NCBI RefSeq assembly: GCF_017355965.1
Contig: NZ_JAFIQW010000004.1
Coordinates: 434,001-498,000, forward strand
From: Desertivibrio insolitus
GTDB taxonomy: Bacteria > Actinomycetota > Actinomycetes > Actinomycetales > Microbacteriaceae
Direction of reading: 5' to 3'
Length of the DNA stretch: 64,000 bases
Part shown: positions 53,783-64,000 of the stretch, in pieces
Numbering within the stretch: the first letter of the stretch is position 1
Layout of the letters: the number at the start of each line of letters is the position of its first letter
Translations under genes and position numbers: made by a program
The notes under the pieces: model-generated
Told to the model about the DNA's origin: nothing
The model's database searches: none
The model's input: only the letters and a program-made list of their open reading frames with translations

Positions 53783-55006
53783 GTGCGTTCCTGGCCCCGA
53801 CCGTCCGTCCCCCCGGTCGCCGTCGGCGAGAAGCGGATGCCGCGGCTGCACGACACCGCGAGCGGCGCGCTCCGCGATGCGGCGCCCGCCGGTGACACCG
53901 CGACCCTCTACGTCTGCGGCATCACCCCGTACGACGCGACCCACCTCGGCCACGCGAACACGTACCTCGCGTTCGACACCCTGCACCGGCTGTGGCTCGA
54001 CGCGGGCCTCGCGGTGCGGTACACGCAGAACACGACCGACGTCGACGACCCGCTGCTCGAGCGCGCCGCCGCGACGGGCGTCGACTGGCGCGAGCTCGCC
54101 GCTGAGCAGACCGAGCTGTTCCGCGAGGACATGGCCGCCCTCCGCATCGTGCCGCCGACCGACTTCGTCGCCGTGACGGACGTCGTGGGCGACGTCGCCT
54201 CGGCCGTCGCCCGCCTCGTCGAGGACGGCACGGGATACCGCGTCGAGGACGACGTCTACTTCGACGTGAAGGCCGCGAGCAACGGCACCTGGAGTCTCGG
54301 CGACGTGTCGGGTCTCGGGCACGACGAGATGCTCGCGCTGTCGGCCGAGCGCGGGGGAGACCCCGACCGCCCCGGCAAGCGCGACGGCGTCGACCCGCTG
54401 CTCTGGCGTGCCCACCGCGACGGCGAGCCCTCCTGGGACGGCCCCGTCGGCCCCGGCCGCCCCGGCTGGCACATCGAGTGCAGCGTCATCGCGGCGTCCA
54501 CGCTCCGGCTGCCGATCACCGTCAAGGGCGGCGGCAACGACCTCGTCTTCCCTCACCACGAGCTGAGCGCCGGCCACACCGCCGCGCTCGAGGGCACGAG
54601 CCTCGCGTCGCTCTACGCGCACGCCGGCATGGTCGGCTACCGCGGCGAGAAGATGTCGAAGTCGCTCGGCAACCTCGTGTTCGTGTCGAAGCTCCGAGGG
54701 CAGGGCGTCGACCCGCGCGGCATCCGGCTCGCGCTCCTCGCGCACCACTACCGCGAGGACTGGGAGTACACCGACGCCGACCTCGAGCGGGCGCTCGCCC
54801 GTGTCGAGCGCTGGTCGGCCTGGGCCGGACGGGGGACGGGTGACCCGGGCAGCGCGCTCGTGGACGAGCTGCGCGCCGCCCTCGCGGCGGACCTCGACAC
54901 GCCCGCCGCCGTGGCCGCGGTCGACGCGCGGGTGGACTCGGGGCAGCCGCCGACCGCGACGGACCTCGCCGCGATCGACGCGCTGCTCGGGATCGACCTG
55001 GCGTAG
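53783..55006 (+). CDS. mshC: L-cysteine:1D-myo-inositol-2-amino-2-deoxy-alpha-D-glucopyranoside ligase
   Basis: A 407-aa cysteinyl-tRNA-synthetase-like ligase of mycothiol synthesis. It has HIGH-like THLGHANTYLAFDT, zinc and cysteine-binding residues in YVCGITPYDATH, and EKMSKSLGN (KMSKS box). It lacks the anticodon-binding domain, as MshC does. The GTG at 53783 is six bases after TAGGCT (53771-53776), indicating a leaderless mRNA. Mycothiol is the thiol of actinobacteria. Confidence 0.95.
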   Translation: MRSWPRPSVPPVAVGEKRMPRLHDTASGALRDAAPAGDTATLYVCGITPYDATHLGHANTYLAFDTLHRLWLDAGLAVRYTQNTTDVDDPLLERAAATGVDWRELAAEQTELFREDMAALRIVPPTDFVAVTDVVGDVASAVARLVEDGTGYRVEDDVYFDVKAASNGTWSLGDVSGLGHDEMLALSAERGGDPDRPGKRDGVDPLLWRAHRDGEPSWDGPVGPGRPGWHIECSVIAASTLRLPITVKGGGNDLVFPHHELSAGHTAALEGTSLASLYAHAGMVGYRGEKMSKSLGNLVFVSKLRGQGVDPRGIRLALLAHHYREDWEYTDADLERALARVERWSAWAGRGTGDPGSALVDELRAALAADLDTPAAVAAVDARVDSGQPPTATDLAAIDALLGIDLA

Positions 55007-55016
55007 AGCGCAGCCC

Positions 55017-55102
55017 CACTCGGCGGTCGAGTAGCGACGGGCACCAAGACCTGACGCGTCGGTCGCAATACGCCGCTCCGCGGCTACTCGAGCGCCGGGT
55101 GG
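55017..55102. repeat. Inverted pair of REP-like elements
   Basis: The plus strand at 55017-55051 starts CACTCGGCGGTCGAGTAGC and the minus strand at 55102-55061 starts CCACCCGGCGCTCGAGTAG and ends GTATTGCGACC. Both are diverged copies of the element at 32495-32590. They lie between the convergent mshC and PAC2 genes. Confidence 0.65.
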
Positions 55103-55134
55103 TCAACCACTCGGCCGCGGGAGTGCCCGGGAGG

Positions 55135-57727
<2,593 letters not shown>

Positions 57728-57784
57728 TCCAGCCCACCACTAAGCTTGTCGCCGTTCGCTCCGCCGACGGGAGAAAGAGGATCC

Positions 57785-58708
57785 GTGCGCATTCCCACCG
57801 CGCTTCTCATCACGGGTGGCCTCGTGGCCTCGCTCACGGCGTGCTCCACGACCGTTCAGCCCGGTGCCGCCGAGTGCCAGCCGAGCGCCGTCGCCGGTCC
57901 CGCGTCGACGCTCGTCGAGGCATCCGGTGAGGTCGGCAGCGAACCCCGCGTCGACTTCCCGACCCCGATCGAGACCGACGAGACGCAGCTCTCGGTGCTC
58001 ACCGCGGGCGACGGCGACGTCGTGCGCGCGGGCCAGCCGGTGGAGCTGGAGTACACGATTCTCAACGGCGAGACCGGCGAGATCTACGAGCAGACCGCCT
58101 ACAGCGGCGGCGCCCTCGTGACCGTCGGCGAGTCCGCAATCCCCACCCTGACCGAGAGCCTCGAGTGCGTCCGCACGGGCTCGCGCGTCGCGATCACGAC
58201 CTCCGGGGCGCAGATCCTCGAGGAGAACCCGCAGGTCGGCTTCGACCCGGATGCCTCGGTCGTGTTCGTCGTCGACGTGCTGAAGAGCTACCTCGGCCGC
58301 GCCGACGGCACGGATCAGCTGCCGCAGTCGGACATGCCCTCCGTCGTCCTCGGTGTCGACGGCACCCCGGGCGTGACGATCCCGAGCGGCGTCGAGAAGC
58401 CGACGGAGGCACGCACCGCCGTGCTGAAGCGCGGCAGCGGCGAGACGCTCGCCGAGAACGACGTCGCGGTGCTGCACTACTCGGCGATCAGCTGGGACGA
58501 CGAGGAGACCCTCGCCTCGACCTGGAACCAGGGCCAGGCCGCCCTCGAGTCGCTCGCGCAGCCGCAGGCGCTGCCCACCCCCGTCGTCGACGCGCTCGTC
58601 GGCCAGCCGGTCGGCTCGCAGGTGCTCGTCGTCGTGCCGAGCGAGCAGACGGAGGACACGCTGATCATCGTCGTCGACATCCTCGGCATCCAGTCCTCCG
58701 GCGAGTAG
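57785..58708 (+). CDS. FKBP-type peptidyl-prolyl isomerase-like lipoprotein
   Basis: A 307-aa exported lipoprotein. MRIPTALLITGGLVASLTAC has a lipobox (Cys20). Two FKBP-like domains follow (about 65-170 and 200-305), the second with KRGSGETLAENDVAVLHYSAISW. Both lack several active-site aromatics, so activity is doubtful. Start is GTG at 57785 with GAGAAAGAGG upstream. It lies between trmI and pafB. Confidence 0.87.
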   Translation: MRIPTALLITGGLVASLTACSTTVQPGAAECQPSAVAGPASTLVEASGEVGSEPRVDFPTPIETDETQLSVLTAGDGDVVRAGQPVELEYTILNGETGEIYEQTAYSGGALVTVGESAIPTLTESLECVRTGSRVAITTSGAQILEENPQVGFDPDASVVFVVDVLKSYLGRADGTDQLPQSDMPSVVLGVDGTPGVTIPSGVEKPTEARTAVLKRGSGETLAENDVAVLHYSAISWDDEETLASTWNQGQAALESLAQPQALPTPVVDALVGQPVGSQVLVVVPSEQTEDTLIIVVDILGIQSSGE

Positions 58709-58736
58709 GCCGCACGCGGCCCGTAGGATTCGACTC

Positions 58737-59735
58737 GTGGCGGTTGCGCAGCAGAGGGTGCCCGTCGAGGAGCGCCTGTTCAGCCTCGTGCTCGCGCTGC
58801 TCGCGACCGAGATCGGGCTGACCAAGAGCGAGATCCTCTCGACGGTGCAGGGGTACCGGCAGCGGTACGTCGCCGAGGGCGACAACGCGAACCTCGAGCG
58901 CCAGTTCGAGCGCGACAAGGACGACCTGCGCGAGCTCGGCGTGCCGATCGAGACGCTCGACAGCCCGGGGCAGGCCGGCAACAACCAGCAGCTGCGCTAC
59001 CGCATCCCGCGCGGCTCATACGAGCTGCCGCTCGACGTGCGCTTCACCCCCGAGGAGACGACGCTCCTCAACCTGGCCGGTCGCGTCTGGCGCGAAGGGT
59101 CGCTCTCGACCGAGTCCCGGCGCGCGCTGCTCAAGCTGCGCTCCCTCGGCGTCGACCCCGACGAGCCGCTGCTCGGCTACGCGCCCCGGGTCCGGGTGCG
59201 CGACGCGGCCTTCGAGCCCGCCGCGACCGCGATCGAACGCCGCCAGATCATCAGCTTCCCGTACCTCAAGCCGGGGGAGCGGCAGGCGCAGCTGCGGCTC
59301 GTGAAGCCCCTCGCGCTCATCGCGCACGAGGGGCGCTGGCACCTCTTCGCGGAGCAGGTCGAGGGCGGCGAGACCCGCACCTTCCTGCTGCGCCGCATCG
59401 TCGGCCCGATCAAGGCGACCGGCAAGACGTTCGTGCCGCCGCCCGGCGACCAGAGTCAGCGAGGGCTCGACGAGCTCGAGGAGATCTGGCGCAGCCGGGT
59501 CGCGGTCGTCGACGCGGATCCGGGCACGGATGCCGCGATGCGTCTCGCCAACCGCCGCGGCACCGTGCGCGACGACGGCCGGCTCACGGTGCACTACGCC
59601 GACCTCGCGATCCTCGCCGACGAACTGACCGGCTACGGGCCGGAGGTGCGGGTCGTCTCGCCGCCGGAGCTCGTGTCGGCCGTGCAGCAGCGGCTCGAGC
59701 GGATCGTCGCCGACCACGGGGGTGCGGATGCCTGA
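58737..59735 (+). CDS. pafB: WYL-domain regulator PafB
   Basis: A 332-aa protein with an N-terminal winged helix (about 10-95), a WYL domain (ISFPYLKPGERQAQLRLVKPLALIAHEGRWHLFAEQ) and a C-terminal extension. PafB and PafC form the mycobacterial activator of LexA-independent DNA-damage genes. The GTG at 58737 is seven bases after TAGGAT (58724-58729), suggesting a leaderless mRNA. Its end overlaps pafC by eight bases. Confidence 0.93.
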   Translation: MAVAQQRVPVEERLFSLVLALLATEIGLTKSEILSTVQGYRQRYVAEGDNANLERQFERDKDDLRELGVPIETLDSPGQAGNNQQLRYRIPRGSYELPLDVRFTPEETTLLNLAGRVWREGSLSTESRRALLKLRSLGVDPDEPLLGYAPRVRVRDAAFEPAATAIERRQIISFPYLKPGERQAQLRLVKPLALIAHEGRWHLFAEQVEGGETRTFLLRRIVGPIKATGKTFVPPPGDQSQRGLDELEEIWRSRVAVVDADPGTDAAMRLANRRGTVRDDGRLTVHYADLAILADELTGYGPEVRVVSPPELVSAVQQRLERIVADHGGADA

Positions 59736-60714
59736 GAAGACCCCGCAGCCCGGAGCCCGCGACAAGCTCGCGTTCCTGCTCGCCCTCACCCCGTACCTGC
59801 TCGACCACGAGCACGTCACCGTGCGCGAGACCGCGCGGCACTTCGGCGTGCCCGAATCGCAGGTGCGCGAGGCGGTGCGGCTCATCGCCGTCTCCGGCGT
59901 GCCCGGGGAGACGAGCTTCTACCAGCACGAGGACCTGTTCGACATCGACTGGGACGCGTTCGAGGAGCACGACGAGATCGCCGTGACCAACCGCGTCGCG
60001 ATCGACGAGGCGCCGAGGTTCTCCGGCAAGGAGGCCGCTGCGCTCATCGCGGGCCTCCAGTACCTCTCGTCGCTGCCCGAGATCGCCGACCGGGCGGCCG
60101 TCGGGTCGCTGCTCGCGAAGCTGCAGCGCGGCTCCTCCGCGCAGCCGAGCCCCGTCGCCGTGCAGTCGCAGGACCCGGATGCCACGCTCGCCCTGCTCCG
60201 CCGGGCCGCCGCCGAGGGACGCCGCGTCGAGTTCGACTACGTCGGCGGCCGCGGCCAGCTCGAGCACCGCTCCGTCGACCCGCTCCGCGTCGAATCCGCG
60301 GACGCGACCTGGTACCTGCGCGGCTGGGACCACTCGCGGGAGGCCGTGCGCACCTTCCGCCTCGACCGGATCGGCGAGGCGCGCCTGAGCGAGGAGGCGA
60401 GCACGCACCGGGCGGCGGAGGTCGCCCTGCCCGAGACGCTCTTCACGGCGACCGACGACGACCTCTTCGTCACGATCGACGTCGACCCGTCCGCGCTGCC
60501 GCTGCTCGCCGACTACCTGCCGGAGGGCACGACGACGGAGGGCGAGAACGGACGGCGCCGCGCGACGGTGCGCGTCTCCCACCACGCGGGGCTCAAGCGG
60601 CTCATCGCCTCGATGCCGGGTCTCGCCACCGTCGTGTCGCCTGCGGAGGCTCGCGACGCCGTCGCCGAGTGGGCCCGCGCCGGGCTCGACCGCTACCGCG
60701 AGGCGGGGGAGTAG
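59728..60714 (+). CDS. pafC: WYL-domain regulator PafC
   Basis: A 328-aa partner of PafB with a helix-turn-helix (about 20-80), WYL domain (EFDYVGGRGQLEHRSVDPLRVESADATWYLRGWDHSREAVRTFRLDRI) and WCX-like C terminus. The start is taken as ATG 59728; GTG 59722 would add two residues. It overlaps the end of pafB, so production of the heterodimer is coupled. Its stop overlaps the next small gene's GTG. Confidence 0.93.
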   Translation: MPEKTPQPGARDKLAFLLALTPYLLDHEHVTVRETARHFGVPESQVREAVRLIAVSGVPGETSFYQHEDLFDIDWDAFEEHDEIAVTNRVAIDEAPRFSGKEAAALIAGLQYLSSLPEIADRAAVGSLLAKLQRGSSAQPSPVAVQSQDPDATLALLRRAAAEGRRVEFDYVGGRGQLEHRSVDPLRVESADATWYLRGWDHSREAVRTFRLDRIGEARLSEEASTHRAAEVALPETLFTATDDDLFVTIDVDPSALPLLADYLPEGTTTEGENGRRRATVRVSHHAGLKRLIASMPGLATVVSPAEARDAVAEWARAGLDRYREAGE

Positions 60715-61037
60715 TGCTGCCCGACGGGGTGTGGCCCGTCGTCTGGATCGGCCTGTCCGTCGCGCTCGTCGTGGTGCTCGCGCTCTGCACGTGGCGGGTG
60801 CTGCGCGCCGGCATCCGTCTGCTCCGCGCGCTCGGCGACCTCGTGCTCGTCACCGCGAAGCTCGACGCCGTGGATCCCTGGGCCTCGGTGGAGCGTCCCG
60901 CACCGGCGATCTCCACCCCGTTCGCCGAGCTGATCGGGCGCCGGAAGGCCGTCGCCGACCGGCGGAAACTGCGGAAGCGCCGGAGATTGGCCCGGGGTAG
61001 ACTGCTGCTACGTCACGGCTCGACCCGAAGGATGTAA
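60714..61037 (+). CDS. Small membrane protein upstream of tatA
   Basis: A 107-aa protein with one or two N-terminal hydrophobic segments (PVVWIGLSVALVVVLALCTW) and a basic C terminus (RRKAVADRRKLRKRRRLARG). The GTG at 60714 overlaps the pafC stop (TAG-TG). Its function is unknown; a role with the Tat system is possible from position. A tatA promoter lies within it. Confidence 0.75.
   Translation: MLPDGVWPVVWIGLSVALVVVLALCTWRVLRAGIRLLRALGDLVLVTAKLDAVDPWASVERPAPAISTPFAELIGRRKAVADRRKLRKRRRLARGRLLLRHGSTRRM
60998..61003 (+). promoter_or_regulatory. Possible tatA -10 inside the small membrane gene
   Basis: TAGACT follows a GC-rich spacer near the end of the small gene and precedes the tatA ATG by 37 bases, with AAGGATG as ribosome site. 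It would let tatA-tatC-helY be expressed apart from pafBC. Confidence 0.4.
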
Positions 61038-61040
61038 CCG

Positions 61041-61319
61041 ATGCCATTCGCGAATGCCTTCCAAGGCTGGCACCTCCTGATCATCCTGCTCGTCATCATC
61101 CTGATCTTCGGTGCGCCGAAGCTTCCGGGGCTTGCGAAGAGCCTCGGTCAGTCGATGAAGATCTTCCGCAACGAGGTCAAGGATCTCCGTAGCGACGACA
61201 AGAAGCCGACGACCGGCGGCACCGACTTGTCGACCGACCGCTCGACGACCTCCGCCGACGGAAGCACCGACGGGCAGTCGCCCCGCACGTCGGGCAGCGG
61301 CTCGACGCCCACCTCCTAG
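61041..61319 (+). CDS. tatA: Sec-independent protein translocase TatA
   Basis: A 92-aa protein with one membrane helix (about 9-26, WHLLIILLVIILIFG) followed by the FGAPKLPGLAKSLGQSMKIFRNE amphipathic helix, both typical of TatA. The C terminus is Ser/Thr/Asp-rich. It makes the pore of the twin-arginine pathway. The ATG at 61041 has AAGGATG upstream. Six bases separate it from tatC. Confidence 0.95.
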   Translation: MPFANAFQGWHLLIILLVIILIFGAPKLPGLAKSLGQSMKIFRNEVKDLRSDDKKPTTGGTDLSTDRSTTSADGSTDGQSPRTSGSGSTPTS

Positions 61320-61325
61320 GCGCTC

Positions 61326-62120
61326 ATGCCTGCCCGCAGCTGGCGGGGCGCCAATCCGGAGGGGCGCATGTCCCTCGGCCAACACCTCGTGGAGTTGCGC
61401 CGCCGACTCCTGATCAGCGCCCTCGCGATCATCGCCGGTCTCGTCGCCGGCTTCATCTTCGCCGACATCGTCATCGACGCCCTTCGCGGCCCCCTGACCG
61501 ATGTCGCCGAGACATCCGGACGCAACGCCGGCATCACCTTCGGCGGCGTCACGACCGGCTTCGACCTCAAGATGCAGATCGCCGTCACGATCGGCATCGT
61601 CGTCGCGAGCCCCGTCTGGCTCTACCAGATCTGGGCGTTCGTCGTGCCCGGGCTCGTGCGCAAGGAGAAGCTCTACGCGTTCGGCTTCCTCGCCGCCGCG
61701 ATCCCGCTGTTCCTCGCCGGCTGCTACGCGGGCTGGATCGTCTTCCCGCACATCGTCGAGCTCATGCTCGGCTTCGTCGGCCTCGAGGACAACATCCTGC
61801 TCACGGCGAAGGAGTACTACGACTTCGTCCTCAAGCTCATGCTCGCCGTCGGCGTCGCCTTCGTGCTGCCGGTCTTCCTCGTGCTGCTGAACTTCGCGGG
61901 CGTACTCTCCGCACAATCGATCATCAAGGGCTGGCGCATCGCGATCCTCGTGATCACGCTGTTCACGGCGACCGCGACTCCCGCGGCCGACATCGTCTCG
62001 ATGTTCCTCCTCGCGATCCCCATGGTGATGCTCTACTTCGCCGCGTACGGCGTCGCCTACCTGCATGACCGTAGAGTCGAGAAGAAGTCGCAGGCACTGG
62101 ACGCCGAACTCGCGGGGTGA
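61326..62120 (+). CDS. tatC: Sec-independent protein translocase TatC
   Basis: A 264-aa membrane protein with six helices and the Tat signature MSLGQHLVELRRRLLISA (about 15-32), which recognises twin-arginine signals. GFVVP-type loops (AFVVPGLVRKEKLYAF) and a conserved Glu region are present. The ATG at 61326 is preferred because mycobacterial TatC has a long N terminus; ATG 61368 has GGAGGGG just upstream and remains possible. The stop is one base from helY. Confidence 0.95.
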   Translation: MPARSWRGANPEGRMSLGQHLVELRRRLLISALAIIAGLVAGFIFADIVIDALRGPLTDVAETSGRNAGITFGGVTTGFDLKMQIAVTIGIVVASPVWLYQIWAFVVPGLVRKEKLYAFGFLAAAIPLFLAGCYAGWIVFPHIVELMLGFVGLEDNILLTAKEYYDFVLKLMLAVGVAFVLPVFLVLLNFAGVLSAQSIIKGWRIAILVITLFTATATPAADIVSMFLLAIPMVMLYFAAYGVAYLHDRRVEKKSQALDAELAG

Positions 62121-62121
62121 C

Positions 62122-64000
62122 ATGACCGATCAACTGAGCCCGGCGGAGCGTTTCGCTGCCGCCCGCTCCCGCCGCAGCCTGCCCAGGCTCGAGTCGTTCC
62201 GGGAGGGTCTCGGCTTCGACCTCGACCCGTTCCAGCGCACGGCCTGCGCCGCGCTCGAGGAGGGGCGCAGCGTGCTCGTCGCGGCCCCGACCGGCGCGGG
62301 CAAGACGATCGTCGCGGAGTTCGCGGTCTTCCTCGCCATGGGTTCGACCCGCGACAAGGTCTTCTACACCGCGCCGATGAAGGCGCTGAGCAACCAGAAG
62401 TTCCAGGAGTTCGTCGCCGAGTACGGGCCCGACGAGGTCGGCCTGCTCACCGGCGACTCGAACATCAACTCGACCGCGCGCATCGTCGTCATGACGACCG
62501 AGGTGCTGCGGAACATGCTCTACGCGGACTCGCCGCTGCTGCGCGACCTCTCCTACGTCGTTATGGACGAGGTGCACTACCTCGCCGACCGGTTCCGCGG
62601 GGCCGTGTGGGAGGAGGTCATCATCCACCTCCCCGAGTCGGTGCGACTCGTCTCCCTCAGCGCGACGGTGTCGAACGCGGAGGAGTTCGGCGACTGGCTC
62701 CAGGCCGTGCGCGGCGACACCGACGTCGTCGTGTCCGAGGACCGGCCCGTGCCGCTGCAGCAGCACGTGCTCGTGCGCTCGAAGATGCTCGACCTCTTCG
62801 ACTCGTCGGGGCTCGCGGGCGCCAACCGGGTGAACCCCGAGCTCGTCCGCCTCGCCGCCGCCGGTGGGCGGCCGGCCTCGAAGTCGCGGGGCTACCACAC
62901 CGGGCGCTACCGGCAGCAGGTGGGCTGGCAGTCCGGGCGGCTCGACCGGCCCGAGGTCGTCGCCGAGCTGCAGAGCAAGAACCTGCTGCCCGCCATCTTC
63001 TTCGTCTTCTCCCGCGCGGGCTGCGACGCGGCCGTCAAGCAGGTGCTGCACGCGGGCGTCAAGCTCACCAACTCGGGGGAGCGTCGTGAGATCCGCGAGA
63101 TCGTGGAGTACCGCTGCCGCACGCTGCGCGACGAGGACCTCGCCGTGCTCGGGTACTTCGAGTGGCTCGAGGGCCTCGAGCGGGGCGTCGCGGCGCACCA
63201 TGCCGGCATGCTTCCCGCTTTCAAGGAGGTCGTCGAGGAGCTGTTCCAGCGCAAGCTCGTGAAGGTGGTCTTCGCGACCGAGACGCTCGCGCTCGGCATC
63301 AACATGCCGGCCCGCACGGTCGTGCTGGAGAAGCTCGAGAAGTTCAACGGCGAGGCCCGCGTGCCGATCACGCCGGGGGAGTACACCCAACTCACGGGTC
63401 GTGCCGGACGCCGCGGCATCGACGTCGAGGGCCACTCGGTCATCCAGTGGCAGGACGGGCTCGATCCGCAGGCGGTCGCGTCGCTCGCGTCGAGGCGCAG
63501 CTATCCGCTCAACTCGAGCTTCCGGCCGACCTACAACATGGCGGTCAACCTTATCGAGCAGTTCGGGCGCGAGCGCACCCGCGAGATCCTCGAGACTTCG
63601 TTCGCGCAGTTCCAGGCCGACCGCGCCGTCGTCGACCTCGCGCGCAAGGTGCGCGGCCAGGAGGAGTCGCTCGCGGGCTACGAGAAGGCCATGCAGTGCC
63701 ACCTCGGCGACTTCCGCGAGTACTCCGAGCTGCGCCGCGAGCTCAGCGACCTCGAGAAGGAGAACGCCCAGCGCGCCCAGGCACAGGGCCGCGCGGAGCG
63801 CGACCGCCGTCAGCGCCGCATGCAGCAGCTGCGCCAGCGGATGAAGCAGCACCCCTGCCACGGCTGCAGCGACCGCGAGCAGCACGCGCGCTGGGCCGAG
63901 CGCTGGTGGCGCCTCAAGCGCGACAACGACCGGCTCCGCTCGCAGATCAACGGACGCACCGGGGCGGTCGCGAAGCGCTTCGACCGCGTGGCCGAGGTGC
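62122..64000 (+). CDS. helY: SKI2-type ATP-dependent helicase HelY (cut by window edge)
   Basis: The first 626 residues are visible. SF2 motifs: Q-motif-like FDLDPFQRTACAALEEG, Walker A APTGAGKT, TAPMKALSNQK, DEVH (VVMDEVHYLAD), SLSATVSN, TETLALGINMPART and QLTGRAGRRG. This is the Ski2/Mtr4-like RNA helicase that follows tatC in actinobacteria. A Lys/Arg-rich stalk with CHGCSDREQHARWAERWW lies near 590. The rest is outside the window. Overlapping context suggests RNA turnover or processing. Confidence 0.93.
   Translation, partial: MTDQLSPAERFAAARSRRSLPRLESFREGLGFDLDPFQRTACAALEEGRSVLVAAPTGAGKTIVAEFAVFLAMGSTRDKVFYTAPMKALSNQKFQEFVAEYGPDEVGLLTGDSNINSTARIVVMTTEVLRNMLYADSPLLRDLSYVVMDEVHYLADRFRGAVWEEVIIHLPESVRLVSLSATVSNAEEFGDWLQAVRGDTDVVVSEDRPVPLQQHVLVRSKMLDLFDSSGLAGANRVNPELVRLAAAGGRPASKSRGYHTGRYRQQVGWQSGRLDRPEVVAELQSKNLLPAIFFVFSRAGCDAAVKQVLHAGVKLTNSGERREIREIVEYRCRTLRDEDLAVLGYFEWLEGLERGVAAHHAGMLPAFKEVVEELFQRKLVKVVFATETLALGINMPARTVVLEKLEKFNGEARVPITPGEYTQLTGRAGRRGIDVEGHSVIQWQDGLDPQAVASLASRRSYPLNSSFRPTYNMAVNLIEQFGRERTREILETSFAQFQADRAVVDLARKVRGQEESLAGYEKAMQCHLGDFREYSELRRELSDLEKENAQRAQAQGRAERDRRQRRMQQLRQRMKQHPCHGCSDREQHARWAERWWRLKRDNDRLRSQINGRTGAVAKRFDRVAEV

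Noticed and set aside
55007-55134. Small gene between mshC and PAC2
   Set aside because: The segment is filled by two inverted repeat copies and has no start with a ribosome site.

Overview
The window is a high-G+C (roughly 70%) actinobacterial chromosome segment, most likely from the family Microbacteriaceae. The evidence is the strong GC3 codon bias, many GTG starts, leaderless promoters, mycothiol ligase MshC, the PafBC-TatAC-HelY block, a tkt-tal-pgi-zwf pentose phosphate operon, a SUF operon containing a Rieske ferredoxin, and an imuA'-imuB-dnaE2 mutasome under a perfect actinobacterial LexA box. There is no insertion sequence, prophage, CRISPR array or plasmid function. Almost everything looks like core or near-core chromosome.

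Layout. 0-5.1 kb (minus): oxidative/non-oxidative pentose phosphate operon tkt-tal-pgi-zwf (zwf cut by the window edge). 5.4-7.7 kb: haem A pathway genes ctaB (+) and ctaA (-). 8-12 kb (+): sufB-sufD-Rieske ferredoxin-sufC-sufT, closed by a strong bidirectional terminator. 12.1-18.8 kb: bioY, an ABC-F ATPase, a coupled DUF3099/92-aa/SURF1 set, a FabG-like reductase, a lipoprotein/PKD-like secreted pair and serB. 18.8-25.1 kb: divergent glgC and glgA/glgM, an ABC ATPase, ribosomal protein L31 type B, an exonuclease and trehalose synthase. 25.3-32.5 kb: single-gene units (alpha/beta hydrolase, histidine phosphatase, sirtuin, SpoU methyltransferase, D-Ala-D-Ala carboxypeptidase, SGNH hydrolase, GlsB-like protein, acyl-CoA dehydrogenase). 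32.6-51 kb is rich in DNA metabolism: dinB, an SF2 helicase, a DUF222-HNH protein, an MSMEG_6728-type protein, the SOS mutasome, a winged-helix (HTH_42) protein coupled to a strange serine-triplet repeat protein, udgX and a HEAT-repeat protein. 51.3 kb: tRNA-Leu(GAG) next to three copies of a 41-bp terminator-like repeat. 51.5-64 kb: M20 peptidase, uppP, mshC, PAC2 protein, HAD phosphatase, trmI, an FKBP lipoprotein, pafB, pafC, a small membrane protein, tatA, tatC and helY (cut by the edge).

How the parts fit: carbon flow (PPP, glycogen/alpha-glucan and trehalose), cytochrome aa3 assembly (ctaA, ctaB, SURF1), Fe-S assembly and mycothiol synthesis are house-keeping modules. The DNA-damage theme is unusually dense: LexA-controlled translesion synthesis, DinB, UdgX and the PafBC damage regulator. 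The Pup-proteasome genes that accompany trmI and pafBC in mycobacteria are absent from this locus.

The most unusual signals are: a 101-aa protein with serine at every third residue for 20 consecutive positions, translationally coupled to a winged-helix gene beside udgX; a 26-codon ORF that exactly bridges imuB and dnaE2; strong over-representation of the octamer CGGATGCC/GGCATCCG in all reading frames and between genes; a dispersed REP-like repeat; and many leaderless promoters, including one pair whose -10 elements overlap on opposite strands.
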